Shown one piece after another: positions 1 through 53,349 of a DNA stretch of 64,000 bases (within the stretch, counting starts at the first letter, position 1; each line of letters begins with the position of its first letter). Location of the stretch: NCBI RefSeq assembly GCF_029227915.1, contig NC_079884.1:22754001-22818000 (forward strand), written 5' to 3'. Position numbers and translations under genes: made by a program. This stretch comes from Hydractinia symbiolongicarpus (taxonomy: Eukaryota; Cnidaria; Hydrozoa; Anthoathecata; Hydractiniidae). Below the pieces are notes generated by a model that worked only from the letters and a program-made list of their open reading frames with translations, did no database searches and was not told the DNA's origin.

Positions 1-2
1 TG

Positions 3-143
3 AGCCAGATGGTGGAACAAGATGAGATTACTGTCAAGTGGGTTGAAGGAAAACACCAATTAGCCGACTGCTTGACAAAACATGGAGCGTCTCCAAACAA
101 GTTGCTTGAGGTTTTGGAGACATCCAAAATATCTCTACAATAA
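3..143 (+). CDS. C-terminal end of a Ty1/copia-type RNase H (retroelement pol), 5' part outside window
   Basis: This is an open frame of 46 residues ending in TAA at 141-143. It contains the hallmark end of copia RNase H: an ITVKWVEG strand followed by HQLADCLTK and the helix GASPNKLLEVL. In copia elements this segment carries the last part of the RNase H fold, which removes the RNA strand during reverse transcription. Everything upstream (gag, protease, integrase, RT) lies before base 1, so I cannot tell whether the element is intact. It lies 5' of the MED22 last exon, on the same strand, and probably sits in or near that gene's intron. Confidence 0.8.
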   Translation, partial: SQMVEQDEITVKWVEGKHQLADCLTKHGASPNKLLEVLETSKISLQ

Positions 144-276
144 TTAATTGTAGTGATTACTGTTGTGTTTTTTTGATGATTTTAATTTTTTTGTCATGTT
201 GACTGTGACAAACAGTTGCAGCATGCAATTTGATATTCTATTTGTGTTTTCTTTAAAATTGTGTTACTGGTGGCAA

Positions 277-411
277 TGTTGATAGATATTGAATGCACAG
301 ATATTGAATGCACCACCTCTTGTTCTAATCCTCCCTCCCGTTGTTCTAATCCTCCCTTCCCTATGTGTTTGGGGAGCAATGTTTTGTAGGATTTTGCGAC
401 CAATAAAGTCA
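277..411 (+). mobile_element. Possible short 3' LTR of the copia element
   Basis: The stretch begins TGTTGAT, holds an AATAAA (402-407) and can be ended at a CA (410-411), giving TG...CA borders over about 135 bp. It contains two short internal direct repeats (AGATATTGAATGCA twice at 285-313; TTGTTCTAATCCTCCC twice at 320-355). It starts 134 bp after the RNase H stop. LTRs this short are known in the GalEa clade of copia elements of aquatic animals. No second LTR copy is in the window to confirm the borders, so they are inferred. Confidence 0.35.
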
Positions 412-584
412 GATTCTTCAGATTTACTTTTTATTTCGGATTCGGAAGTTGATTCACCATCTGAACTGAATTCTTCGTCAAGCGAGTCAGCTGAATCCAT
501 TTCACCATTTTCATTCATTATCAATTCAGCAGCTTCCTCAGCACTATACGTTTTGCCATTTCTGAGAAAATAAAGCAATAGCAA
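412..584 (-). pseudogene. Acidic reading-frame scrap resembling the N-terminus of a piggyBac-like transposase
   Basis: On the minus strand a frame reads GKTYSAEEAAELIMNENGE followed by a run rich in Asp, Glu and Ser. Acidic serine-rich N-termini after a short helix are common in piggyBac/PGBD transposases. The frame runs straight into the presumed copia LTR, as if the retroelement had inserted into it. No catalytic domain is present. The call rests on composition and a weak likeness only. Confidence 0.22.
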
Positions 585-2725
585 CTCATAAGCGAAGAAA
601 ATAAGAAAGACATTTATTCATGAGGACAATCCCTACATCTCAATTTTTCATGTGACTATGATATTACATTACAAAGTGGTTCAAAATGATTTTCTTGCCT
701 TGAACATGCCTTCTTTATGAATGGTTGCTACAAAAAATAAAATAAAAAACTCACTTTACGAATACAGACGTCTTTACTAGCACAGCAGTTGATGAAAATG
801 AGAATTGCATGCACAATAATGCTCTATTTAAAAATTTTGAACGTTCTTTAATTGGTTAACTCACTGAGCATTAAAATATGATTGGTTGTAACGTATAAAT
901 ATAACACGTATATATGCGTGGTCAGTGCTCTACCTTCACTTACTGATTGGCCAGACCAAATCGCGTATATATATGTTGAAGTCGGAACAACGTATATATA
1001 CGTGATTAGGTTTGGACGTTAGTATTTTGATACTGCAGCCCGATAACGTATACGTGTTCATTGGTCACACTAATTAGAATAAAGTATTCACATCACCCTA
1101 AAAAACTCTGAAAAAATATCATATATGATGTGTCCATAGCCGTTTCAAGGCTTGGGTCTGGCGAAGTACACCTAAAATAGACTGGGACTCAACGTGTTTA
1201 AATTTTAGCAATTTTTAGGGTGATTGCATTACATTGTTGCATACCAATAAGGTTTATGATATTAGTGACTAAAAGGCATGACACTTCAAAGTTGTACACC
1301 AAGAACTTTTGTTTGGAAGTTGTTTTTCAAGGACACTTCTTTTCATGTATAAGTAAAGTATAGTTGACAATAGACACATTTTAAGAAAAAAAATATGTAT
1401 CAGTTGCCATAATTCATTTTTATAGAAAGGAAGTTAAAATTTAAATTGATGAAGAAAAATTTTTAAAGTTTGTATGGATATAATTTAGCAGAGCTACATT
1501 TTTTTAACATAGTGTGATCTCTTGTAATATTTACCTGAAACCCGAAGAAGAGAAAACTTTATTTAACTATAGGACCAAATAAAACATTTTTAAAGATGTA
1601 TTATAGCCTATATAAACAGGATTTGACTTGTTTTTTATGAATCAAAATGCCCTTTTTGTGAAACATTATACAAAGAAAGTGTTAGAATTGTGAATCCTAT
1701 TTTTTCATCTATTGTTCAAATCACCTATTTCTATACTGGTTGCTGCAAAAAATGACCATTGACAAAGGATGAACAGCAGGTGGCCTACAGTACTCCCAGA
1801 CCACAGCTGATAAGAGGTTTTTTCTTCACAGTCAGTGAATTTTGTGAAATGATTTAATATATCTAATTTAAACCTTGGTAAATTTACATCTTTTAACAAA
1901 AATATAATAAATTGTTGACAAAAACTTTATTATCCTTCAATTTAGTAACAGCAGAAAAACATAAATTTGTCGTGGATTTGGAGATAAAAGAAAGTAAATT
2001 TGGCTTGAATTTAATTTAAGGATGTTTAAAAAATATACATAATGTTTCGACTATACCATTAGTCTAAATATAAAAGCAAGTTGTAAATACTTACAAGTAA
2101 CATCGTCACAATCCTGTGAAAGAGAGCACAAGTTATGAAATGATGTTTGACGTATATTACAGAGCTTAAAAAGTTGTTAACAAGTCTTTTTCAATTTTCT
2201 AAAAAGCTCTTTTTGTTCTCAAGATATTTACATTTAAAGAATTTTAGATTTAATTATGCCGCATAAGTTATGATGTCATATTTAAGTAACAGCAAATTTT
2301 GACATTTTTTGTCATCAGTAATTTTGGAACTCTTAAGGGATATACTTTCAAGCATTATTAATGCATAGGTATTATAAACGTGAATTGATGAACAAAATTT
2401 TTTTTTTAAATTGCGCTTCTTTACTTGTCCCAGGTCCCTAACTTTTTGCTGATGTACCCATAAATTGGGATCTGCTCATCAATTTGCAATCAAATTCTGT
2501 ATGTAAACATGTAGGGGCTATATAAGGTTACCCAGAAAATTTTATTGCAAACCAAGTAGATTTCATGCTTAAAATTATCACAATAAATTGGCTAATTAAA
2601 GGATTAGTGGATTTAAAAGATTAATTGTTAACATACTTACTTTATTTAAGCCACCCTGTGATGCTATAACCCTATGTGTATTTTCTAGTAGCAATAACAT
2701 TTGAATTATTTTTTTGCTGTTTTAG
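585..2725. other. Non-coding stretch, probably MED22 intron
   Basis: AT-rich sequence with no exon I can support. I looked for the MED22 exon that should precede VRAGES (ending near a YEMHVRAAN-type motif) and did not find it here. The earlier exons therefore probably lie upstream of the window, with the copia element inside the intron. Palindromic ACGTATATATACGT-like motifs occur at about 895-1050. Confidence 0.4.
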
Positions 2726-2944
2726 GTTCGAGCTGGGGAGTCACTCATGAAATTAATATCTGATATAAAAGAGTTTTTGATTTTAAACGACTTTCCTGCT
2801 GTAAATATGAGTCTACAGAAGCGTTCACAACACCTAAAAACAATAGAAGATGAAACTAAGAAGAAACTTTGGCAGCTCCGTGAACAAATAGGAAATGATT
2901 TAAAAGAATTAGAACAAGAGTATTATCTCTCAAAGCACAAATAG
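2726..2944 (+). CDS. MED22: Mediator complex subunit 22, last coding exon
   Basis: The exon opens after a TTTTAG acceptor and reads VRAGESLMKLISDIKEFLIL, then NDFPAVN and a charged coiled-coil end (LWQLREQIGNDLKELEQEYY), stopping at TAG 2942-2944. MED22 (surfeit-5) is a small coiled-coil subunit of the Mediator head module, which bridges activators and RNA polymerase II in the nucleus. The VRAGESLMKL block and the NDFPxVN turn are family hallmarks. The N-terminal half (about 60 residues plus) is not visible in the window. The 3' UTR follows at 2945 and SKI2 starts 1.6 kb downstream in the same direction. Confidence 0.88.
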   Translation, partial: VRAGESLMKLISDIKEFLILNDFPAVNMSLQKRSQHLKTIEDETKKKLWQLREQIGNDLKELEQEYYLSKHK

Positions 2945-4559
2945 CACACATATGATAAGACATTAAAAAGAATTTGGCACAATGAACAGTAATACTATGA
3001 TGGCTCACTGTAGAAAATGTAACACTACCATCTACAGTAAATGGTGAATTTATCTGTAACAGTTTTGTTCCTTTACATGCTGTGTACATAAATTTGTATT
3101 TGTAGCTTTGCATTAAAGAGACAGTTCTGGTATTCTCTTAAGTTGTAATTTTTCAGCTTCATGATTTGTTTGACTTTGTATTATTTATTAGACTTTCAAG
3201 CTGGTGAATTTCTTATTAAATAATGGTATTTTTTATTTAAGTGTATATGTTCATTCTTCTTTAAAGTCACTGAAAAATGCGTGTGTGAATTGGTCACTGT
3301 AATTGAATGTTACGTCAGTAACAATACTTCCATGTCAATATCTTCAAGTAATAAAACCAATAAAATAATAAAACCATTACAAAGCATTTTAAGACCAAAT
3401 AACCTTTAAACCTCTATCTCTCTGTAACCTTTTGTGTAAATCACATGATTCCATACATCAGTGCTTTGTAAACTACACAATCCAGGCAACATGTTATTAA
3501 ATTTCTGAAAAACATTTTTGCATATGAACAGGCTGATTATGTTAACAAAATTATTTTAAATCAGCTATCCTCTTTATTGTTTTTCTGCCTTAGTGGAATC
3601 ATCCACAGTCCTGATAACTAGTTGTTTATTAAAGCACACTTGCTTTTAGTATTTGTCAACCCCTGATATGTCATTGTAATTAAGACAGCATGACATTTGG
3701 GAGAATATTTTATATGTTTCACCAAAATAATTGGGGATATTTAGACCTTGTGTATGTGATTCTTTTAATCTGCTGCTTTGTGCAACTAATAAAGCAAATG
3801 AAAACTGGTGCTGACTTAACATTGGTGTGTGCAACTACGACAAGATTTAATTTCTGAAGTTTTTACACATTTTGGTGTCGACGCAACAAATTACCATCAA
3901 TAAAGAATAAAATCACATGCAAATTACCTGAATTTGAATTATTTGTTTCCAGACCCCTGGCAGTTATCTGTCACCTAATGGTTACATTATTTAAACAAGG
4001 GATCAGAATTTCCTATATTTTACGACAAACTATTTTTTACAGGAAGTATTAATAGTGGAAATTGATATTAGATATTTATGTTGACTTTTTGTTAGAATTT
4101 CTTCTTCTTTTTGCTGTCTGTATTAAGAAAGAATTTTTTTGGCACTGCAAGCTATTATTATTATTGTTATTAAAAGAAATAAAATACTTTTTGTGTTAGC
4201 TTGATGAACTACATGTAGAAAATAAAAAAGTAAAAAAGAGTCGTGATTAATATTTTGATGGCAAAGATAATTGGAATTCATTCTGTAGTTTTTATTTAAA
4301 TTTAGAAGACTTAATATAGCCAAAAGCCATTATTTTTATTTAAAAGTGTTTGAAACAGATAAACTTTTCCTTCAAATCACATTTGGCATAATAAAAGCTA
4401 GCAAGAATAAAATAACATGTGGCTCTTGTACATATTGACATAATTTCATATTTATTTTGTTTATTTTCACTGACCTTAGAAAATGTTACTGTTTAATATT
4501 ATTATACTATCGTATAGAACAACAAAAATGATCACCTAAAATCTAGTATAAACGTCAAC
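2945..4559. other. Intergenic: MED22 3' UTR and SKI2 upstream region
   Basis: AT-rich. AATAAA-type signals around 3349-3372 could end MED22 transcripts. I see no conserved coding frame; the short frames here lack coding signature. The SKI2 start lies at 4560 in a good context (caacATGG). Confidence 0.5.
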
Positions 4560-46292
<41,733 letters not shown>

Positions 46293-48298
46293 CAACTTTA
46301 AATTACTTTTATTTTTACATTTTGCACAGCAAAATCAGTTGCACGTGCATTGGGTTTTCGCGCAAGCAATTCTAGTTGGTGTTTTTTCCTGTTTTTAAAT
46401 CAATGAATGGGCTTTATTTTATTTATTTTAATTTTAAAAATCGCTGTTTATCGCGCCTTCTTTTTGGCGCCCCAAACCTATTAGTATAATACTGCGCACA
46501 AATTGTAACATCAATCTACATTTTGTATTAATTTTTTTGTTTATGGAAACCAGGCCTTACCAATTTGTGATAGCTGAAACCACGTAAATATTTTTGCTCG
46601 TGACGTAAAAACAACATATTTATACAAGCACCAGACGCCACAGCTTTTTTTAAAAAAACTGAAAATCTCTGAGCTTTCCCGACATCTGGGATTCTGAGAG
46701 GTAAGTGAATTATCCTTGATACACGAGCCTCCATTGTGATATGTCAAAATGAAGTGACCACCAGAGCTCTGGCCAATAGATGGTAGTCGGTACCTTTACC
46801 TTGAAAAAACAAATCGAAACGACTGTTAGGCAATTACCTGTGTTTTTAAACTCGAATATCTAACTTTGTCTAAATATTAAAAGCAATTTGAACGCGAGAT
46901 AGAAGTGTTATGATGCAGAAAGAATCCGTTACTACCTTTTATTAACAACAATGATGGCAAATGCAAATTGCTTACAATTTTTTTGGTGTTTTATGCCTGC
47001 CTTAAGAAACACCACCGGCTATTGACGTTGCCATTCCTACTTTTTCAAGCTTTTTTTTAACATGGTAACCATGCTATTGGATCCAGTGTCTCATGCTGGA
47101 AGACAATATGTACACAGAAATGTTGAATCGATCTGAAAAAAGCCGAAATTTGTTTTTCAAGTAACTTCCGTTCCTTCGATCATGATGAAAAATCCTTATG
47201 CCGTCGCAAAGGTACAACATGGACAGTGATGATATGTTAGATTCTTGTTGAAACCATAGAAACAAAACGCCTTTATAATCTTTTGTCCTAAAACCTTGAA
47301 TTACGCATAAATTACATTCATAATAGCCTCAAGAGATTTCAAATAATCATTGATGAATCCATGTAATGAATCCAAAAGAATCATTACATGGCCAAGAGAC
47401 TCCATCTGTTGCAACCTAAATTTTTAATTATTTTATTGGCCGAAGTCATACGAATTTATTAATTAATCTAAATCTGATGAATCTAGGTAATTACGGTAAA
47501 TTCATTACATGAATCTGAAAATGATTAATCTGTGTGACTAAGCGAACTATTGTTACTTGACGCATATCGTTAACAACAAACTCCAGGTGGGATTTACTTC
47601 TCGAAAAGTTGTACACAATTTACCTCTAAAAATATAAAATAAATAAGGGTGTAAATGGAACATACTTTAAAAATAAATAATTTGCCTAATGTGGACTTAC
47701 CCCAGCAAACAATTTTTGCGCGGGAGTGCCCAAAGAATGTTTAAGGCGAAGCGCCAAAAATATAAAATCTAATGCCTTTCGAAAATGGATGAAAGCTGTG
47801 GCCCTGCGCGTAAATTCCTACTCCCCATTACATGCACAATGAGTTATTAATATAATTCTAATTTGTGAAATTAAAACGGCGTAAAAAATGTACTATTAAT
47901 TACCTTGTTTAAATATCCTGCTACCATTATGAGCAAAATACGGTTATTTTTAGTGGGCTTGGTAATTGATTTCAAACGCGCGCATAAAGTCGTTACATTG
48001 AATTTGCTCATTTAGCTAAACATCTTTTCGCGCTTTCTGAACATAAAATCTGCGAGTGGGGCAGACAAAATATGGGGGTTATTAATATCGAAATTTACCC
48101 TAGCGTTACGAGATTATCTCTCGCTCCTTTTCATTGTTTTGTTTCGCGCCATAGTGAGGGAGGTATGCTAAAAAGTAACTTGAGCGAACAACGGGGAAGA
48201 GGGGGCACCAAACAATTTGGGAGAATGCACTTGTTACTACTATAAAACTGTATAAATATTAAACCTAGTTTGTGGCAAAATTATAAATATTAAATATT
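46293..48298. other. Intergenic between SKI2 and CASD1 (convergent genes)
   Basis: The 3' UTRs of two convergent genes must lie here. A hairpin CCATGTAATG...CATTACATGG (47359-47391, 13-nt loop) is the only structure I noted. No further gene seen. Confidence 0.6.
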
Positions 48299-51200
48299 CT
48301 AGAAAAATGTTAACATCCCAACTACTAAATACGCAACTGCTATAACGGCACCTATACCCGCTATATTTTTAACTACTGTCTTCATATCGTTCGGGAAAAT
48401 ATACTCATTTAACGTTATCGTCCCCTGGAATAGCAAGTTTGATAAGAACAGGTATATCGAAGTGTTGATTACAAAATTGACTAACGGATAATTCGGTACA
48501 TACACTAACAACGACTTCGCATTATCCTGCAGATAGATGTGGAGCTGGCTGATATACGTTTCCAGCGTGATTTTCCCAAGAATAGAAAACAAAACAATGT
48601 AACGACTTCTCAGCCAAGCTGTTGAATTTCGAAGCAGTATAAAAGCTAAGATAGGAATGAAGGATGTATACGGATGAAGGGCGTTATAACTGTACTTTTC
48701 CAGTATGTAGACGTAGTTATACCACACGAAAATTAATGATGCCAGTACGGATGTTCCTATCAATAGCACTACTTTCTCAAATCGATGTCCATTTAACTTG
48801 TGGAGAGCTTTTTCAATGTTCGGTTGATTATACGCACACAACATTCCCACGAATGTAACGTAGTGGTCTAACTTACTACGAAAAATCCACTCATGTAAGG
48901 AGTTGTTATAGTTCAGGACGAAAGAGAATGGCGAAAATACCAGCTCGGCAACCTTTGGGATATCAAATATAGCGAAAACGATACAAAAATAAATAACGAG
49001 CTTCATCACCATCACTTTCTTGACTTCGTTGTATTCGTTGAAAGGCCGCATCATAGCGTACACCGACAAAAACCAAAACGTATGCATCGCACAGATGTAG
49101 TAAAGCATGTATGAATTGTCCACGACCAAGGTGGTTAAAATGACCAGAAAGTTTAACCGAAACAACATCTTTAAAACACGTCGTAAAGAGTAATCTTTCC
49201 GAATCCAAAAGAACGAGAAATTTCCTAAAAATAGATCATTGAGTTAGACTATAGGTTCCTATGAGAGATTGATCACAAACTTTAACGTTGATTTAATTTT
49301 AGCAAATTCTGCGAATTTAATCTATTATTGCGAAAAGTTGCTTCCCCGATATTCTCAGAATGGAAATGGAAACTGGGTACAATAATGTCTGTTCTTTGAT
49401 TCCATTAATTGTTCACCCAAAAACGTAGTCCGCAAAAATTCTTAAATGGTTCGTTCGCGAAATTTATATCAACGCAAGTAACTAGCGAAAATTAATATTC
49501 GTAAAATTCCTTTCATTTCGCCTCGATTTATTTAGGATTCTTTTCTTTTGGCCTTTTTTGAACATATCGCTAAAATTAGTCAACTTAAGACAAGAAAAAT
49601 AAAAAATGGAAGATAGTGTCCGGCAGGATATCACTCACCGAATCCGGTCATCCAAACATAAGCCGCAATGAATAACCTTATGGCGTTATAAGTTTCAGCT
49701 GCGCGAAAATAATGGTACCAAACGAACATGACCTGCATCCAGCCTTTCCATTCTTCAGTCTGTTCCCGATTAAGCAGCTTGGCAGCACTCGGTTTCAACT
49801 CTGTTGTCGTGAAATATATAGAAACTGCAAAGAGTAGAAATACTAGGAACATATACAAATCCCGGTTATACGTCCGCTCAGCTTTCGGAAAGTAGTGAAG
49901 GTAGTCACAGAAATAGTAGTAGAGAAGAATGAAGCCAACGGTAAACACTGCGAATAACGCATCATTTAACGTGATCGGGTCGTAACGAGGTTTGGGAGTA
50001 GGTTGTTCGGTTTCGACTTTTATTACGACATCATTTTCGTTAGCTGTTGCCGATACGGGAACATTGATAGGACTTGTTGCATCTACGGAAAGAAAAACAA
50101 ACTATTATCTCACAAAAACGCAATAAACATCCTGACAGACAGTTCGTAGCTTTTCCAGTAACAAAAATTCGAAATAGCTATAGTGTTCGTAAAATATTTC
50201 GAGCTATCGAAATAAAATATTTTTAGTAACCGATAAACTCTTTGGTAACATTTCTAGTAACCGTAAAACTAATTCGTAATATTTCGTAGTATACGAAAAA
50301 CACTACTTCGAGACATCGAACGTAACGACATTTCGTAACATTTCACGTTATCGTAACACTCTTTTGGTAACATATCTATTAACTGTTACACAAATCGTAA
50401 CATTTCTAGTATTCAATACACCATTTGTAACATTAACCGCAGAGCGATTCCATGTAGCGGACATTACTGACAAAAAGGTGCTAAAAACACCAAAAGTTTT
50501 TAGTTTTTCACTTTGAAGCCAGCTGTGATAACTTTTGTCTTTGGAAAATTAGTTTCTTAAGAAGGATATTTTAAAAGTTCAGGAAGAAGACACTATACAA
50601 ACATACATAAAAATTAAGTTTTTGCCATTTTAAGGAAAAAACTGGTGATTTCCAACATGCAAGTCCTTCGAATCTTACGCATGAAAAATGTGTTTTTGTC
50701 ACTTTTTTCACAAAAAACTTTAAGATTTAGTTAATATAATGTATAGAAATTAATGGGCGGTGCCTGCCACCTTTTCTAGTCTACATATTTGAAATATTAC
50801 ATATGTCTCATTATTCATGGAATCGCTCAGCAACGCTAATTCGTAAAATTCTCGCAATGCAATCATAACGCGATATATACCTCTTTCGTTTCGTGTCCAG
50901 ACATTTTTACCAAATCGTCTGTAAACCCAAAATATGGATGCGAACAACCACACCACAAATAATGCTTTTTGATGCAAGGTGGTACTTCCTTTCGGCGGTG
51001 CAGTTTTATAGCTATCTTTGTATGCGGTTACAAATGATGACAAGATCGTCATGTTGGACATATTCTTATAAACATCTAGAATAAAAATTCGAAGTTATCG
51101 ACAAAAACCTTTTTTTTAAAAGAAATACGTGTTAAAAAAATTGGTAGAGTGTTGTGGCTCTTGCTGAAAATCATTTAAAGCTATAAAAAGGGGTCAGGTA

Positions 51201-51530
51201 ATTTTTTAAAAATCAGGTCTAAACCAAAACCCACGTTTTTATAAAAAATCTCTAAAGAACGTGTAATAATACGTAATAAGAACATATAAAACTCTTATCA
51301 AAACTTTCCTGTTTTGTGTTTTGTCAGGACAAACAAAGAAACCTGGGTAACAGGGTGGAACTTTTTAGTTTCAGGCCATAAAATAGAGAACAAACAGATT
51401 ACACATGTACGCACAATCATAAATATAAGTTGATAAGATTCTAAAACAAAAATTTGAAGTAGCCAACCTCGTTCCCAAAAAAACTTACCTGCTTTAAAGA
51501 TAGCGCACTTTCCAAAACGAGGATAGAAAT
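48299..51530 (-). CDS. CASD1: CASD1-like N-acetylneuraminate O-acetyltransferase, membrane acyltransferase part
   Basis: Golgi enzyme that O-acetylates sialic acid, using acetyl-CoA in the vertebrate orthologue. Exons on the minus strand: 50881-51075, 49639-50082, 48299-49224 (phases 1, 1, then stop TAG), plus a likely short one ending at 51489 (reads [12 protein letters not shown], donor GTAAGT). Seen: a helix [14 protein letters not shown] after a linker; then [42 protein letters not shown], the [13 protein letters not shown] block and [16 protein letters not shown], all diagnostic of the Cas1p acyltransferase domain, with about ten membrane helices. About 520 residues are covered, against some 800 in vertebrates. 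The N-terminal luminal SGNH-hydrolase domain, which carries catalytic residues in human CASD1, is not found upstream; it may be in small exons I missed, beyond TMEM26, or absent. Confidence 0.88.
50157..50433. repeat. Imperfect tandem repeat in a CASD1 intron
   Basis: About nine degenerate ~30-bp units built on GTAACATTTCTAGTAACCGT and TTCGTAATATTTCG, many with TCGA/TCGT steps. Lies between two CASD1 exons. Confidence 0.65.
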
Positions 51531-53349
51531 CTCAAAATTTTTACAAGATATCGTAGAATAAATCTCTGTGAAACAAACTACACGATAAACTCAAGAATCG
51601 AGCATTCACAATGCGTGGTTGCACGCATGAGTAAACACCGAAAAAAATATGTTTGCTCGAAATTCGTGGTATAAAAAGTTTTTTTTACCCACGAAATTAG
51701 ATGAGTAAAAATTTTGGGTTACATCTAAATTTTGTTGTTTTTTTATGTAAAAAAGAAAACAAACAAACAAAAAAGCTGTTTCGCTCATAGAAATCATATT
51801 TCTACAGAAAACAACTTCGCCGCGATAAAGAAAGTTTCAAGCTACAGCTGTTTGCAAAGTTCAGTATAACAGTACCAAATGTATAAAAATTAAAAAAAAC
51901 GGAAGACGAAAACTCACAGTAACTTTACTAATTGATTTCTCATCACAGTGAAAGTTTTTTTAAAAAAAAGTTATACAGCAAATACGTTTCTGCGCATGTG
52001 CATGAATAACAGTAGAACATTCTGTAGAATTAAAAACTATCACCTAGCAACAGCTTTTTTTTTACTAAGCGAGTACAACTCAAATGTTCAAATTAAACTT
52101 AGTGACACTCCATCGCAGATAATTAAACAACAAATTTAGTTCTAAATTTACCAAAGGCATGATAAACAGGGAAAATGGTTATCAGAAAATATAGTTAGCA
52201 TGGCAACTGGAAAAATATACTGTCTTTTTGCGGTCTTATCTTAAAAGCTCCTTCGCTTAGACATGCTTCGCTTGAAACCGCGTATTTTCTTATTAAATTT
52301 ATCACGTAAAAGAATTTTAGAAGTTTTAAACATGGAATTAAGTGGATGCGCTTTATCATCATGGAATTTGCATTTTGAAAGTGCTCATTCACAGATATGC
52401 AGCAGAATATTGCTTATAATAATAATATAAAGTACACATACCAAAATATCCACACAAGTTCTTTGATCAACTCTCTAGTATGATATACAAGTATCTTAAA
52501 AATTGCCACGTTTATAGGATTTTAAGTTTCCTTCCCAATAAATTATACTTTCAGTTGTGTCAACACAATAAAAACATTAAAGTAATTAACAAACTGTTGA
52601 ATTCCTTCATAAAGTTTACAAAATAGGATAATTAGGCCTGGTTTCTTTCGTGATAACTCGAGCTACCATTTACCTGGTTTCTATTCGTTAAATGCACTGC
52701 GTCAGCGTAATACATAACAAAGCAGTCTTTGTTTCCGTTTTTTTTGTTCAAAAAATTAGGTTGCCATAACAATCTGTTATTTAGGTTCAACGCAATTTCG
52801 TACCAAGGCTATTTATATACTTGTTATTTCCGACTCGCGAAGCGATAGCTGAATTCTTATTCGGATTCAACCCCACTTCGTACCAAGGCTCTTTTAAGTG
52901 ACTATTATTTGCAAATCATCGAGCTATAAGCGGGATCAATATACAAGTTGTTCATAAGAAATGGTTTCTATGCAACTTAGTACTAGACCAAATATTGATA
53001 AAAGCGATGCAAAAAACCGATGTTAACTATTGAAAAATGTACATACTTTGTATCCGAGGAGATATACGCCTCATTACACCTGCACTGCGCCTATACATCG
53101 CAGAAATATAAAATATCCAAAAGAAGAAAAAACTACACCAGTGCAAATACTAGTGATATTTTGAAGACCAGAAAGAAATCTTTCTCGAGTCAACATCAAT
53201 TTGTTTTCCTAGTTATTATGGTTACTATACGATGGTTAAAATAAATACGGAAGTAGATATAAACGGAACGATTTCCTTATTCCGAATTATAACCGGAATT
53301 ACAAAACCATATCCGTTCAAGAGATCAAATTTGTTTATTTAAATTTTCT
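51531..53349. other. Gap upstream of the visible CASD1 exons
   Basis: Searched for the CASD1 SGNH exons (a GDSR-type block, DGLH-type block) without success. Two copies of TTCGTACCAAGGCT followed by T-rich sequence occur at about 52798-52892, likely a dispersed repeat. No supported gene. Confidence 0.4.

Noticed and set aside
2090-2165. A candidate upstream MED22 exon with SYEMM
   Set aside because: Lacks the expected HVRAAN block and a donor in the right phase; likeness is by chance.
50750-50880. Read-through extension of the CASD1 exon to a stop after GTAH
   Set aside because: A donor at 50880 (AGAG|GTATAT) joins in phase to the next CASD1 exon, so the extension is intron.
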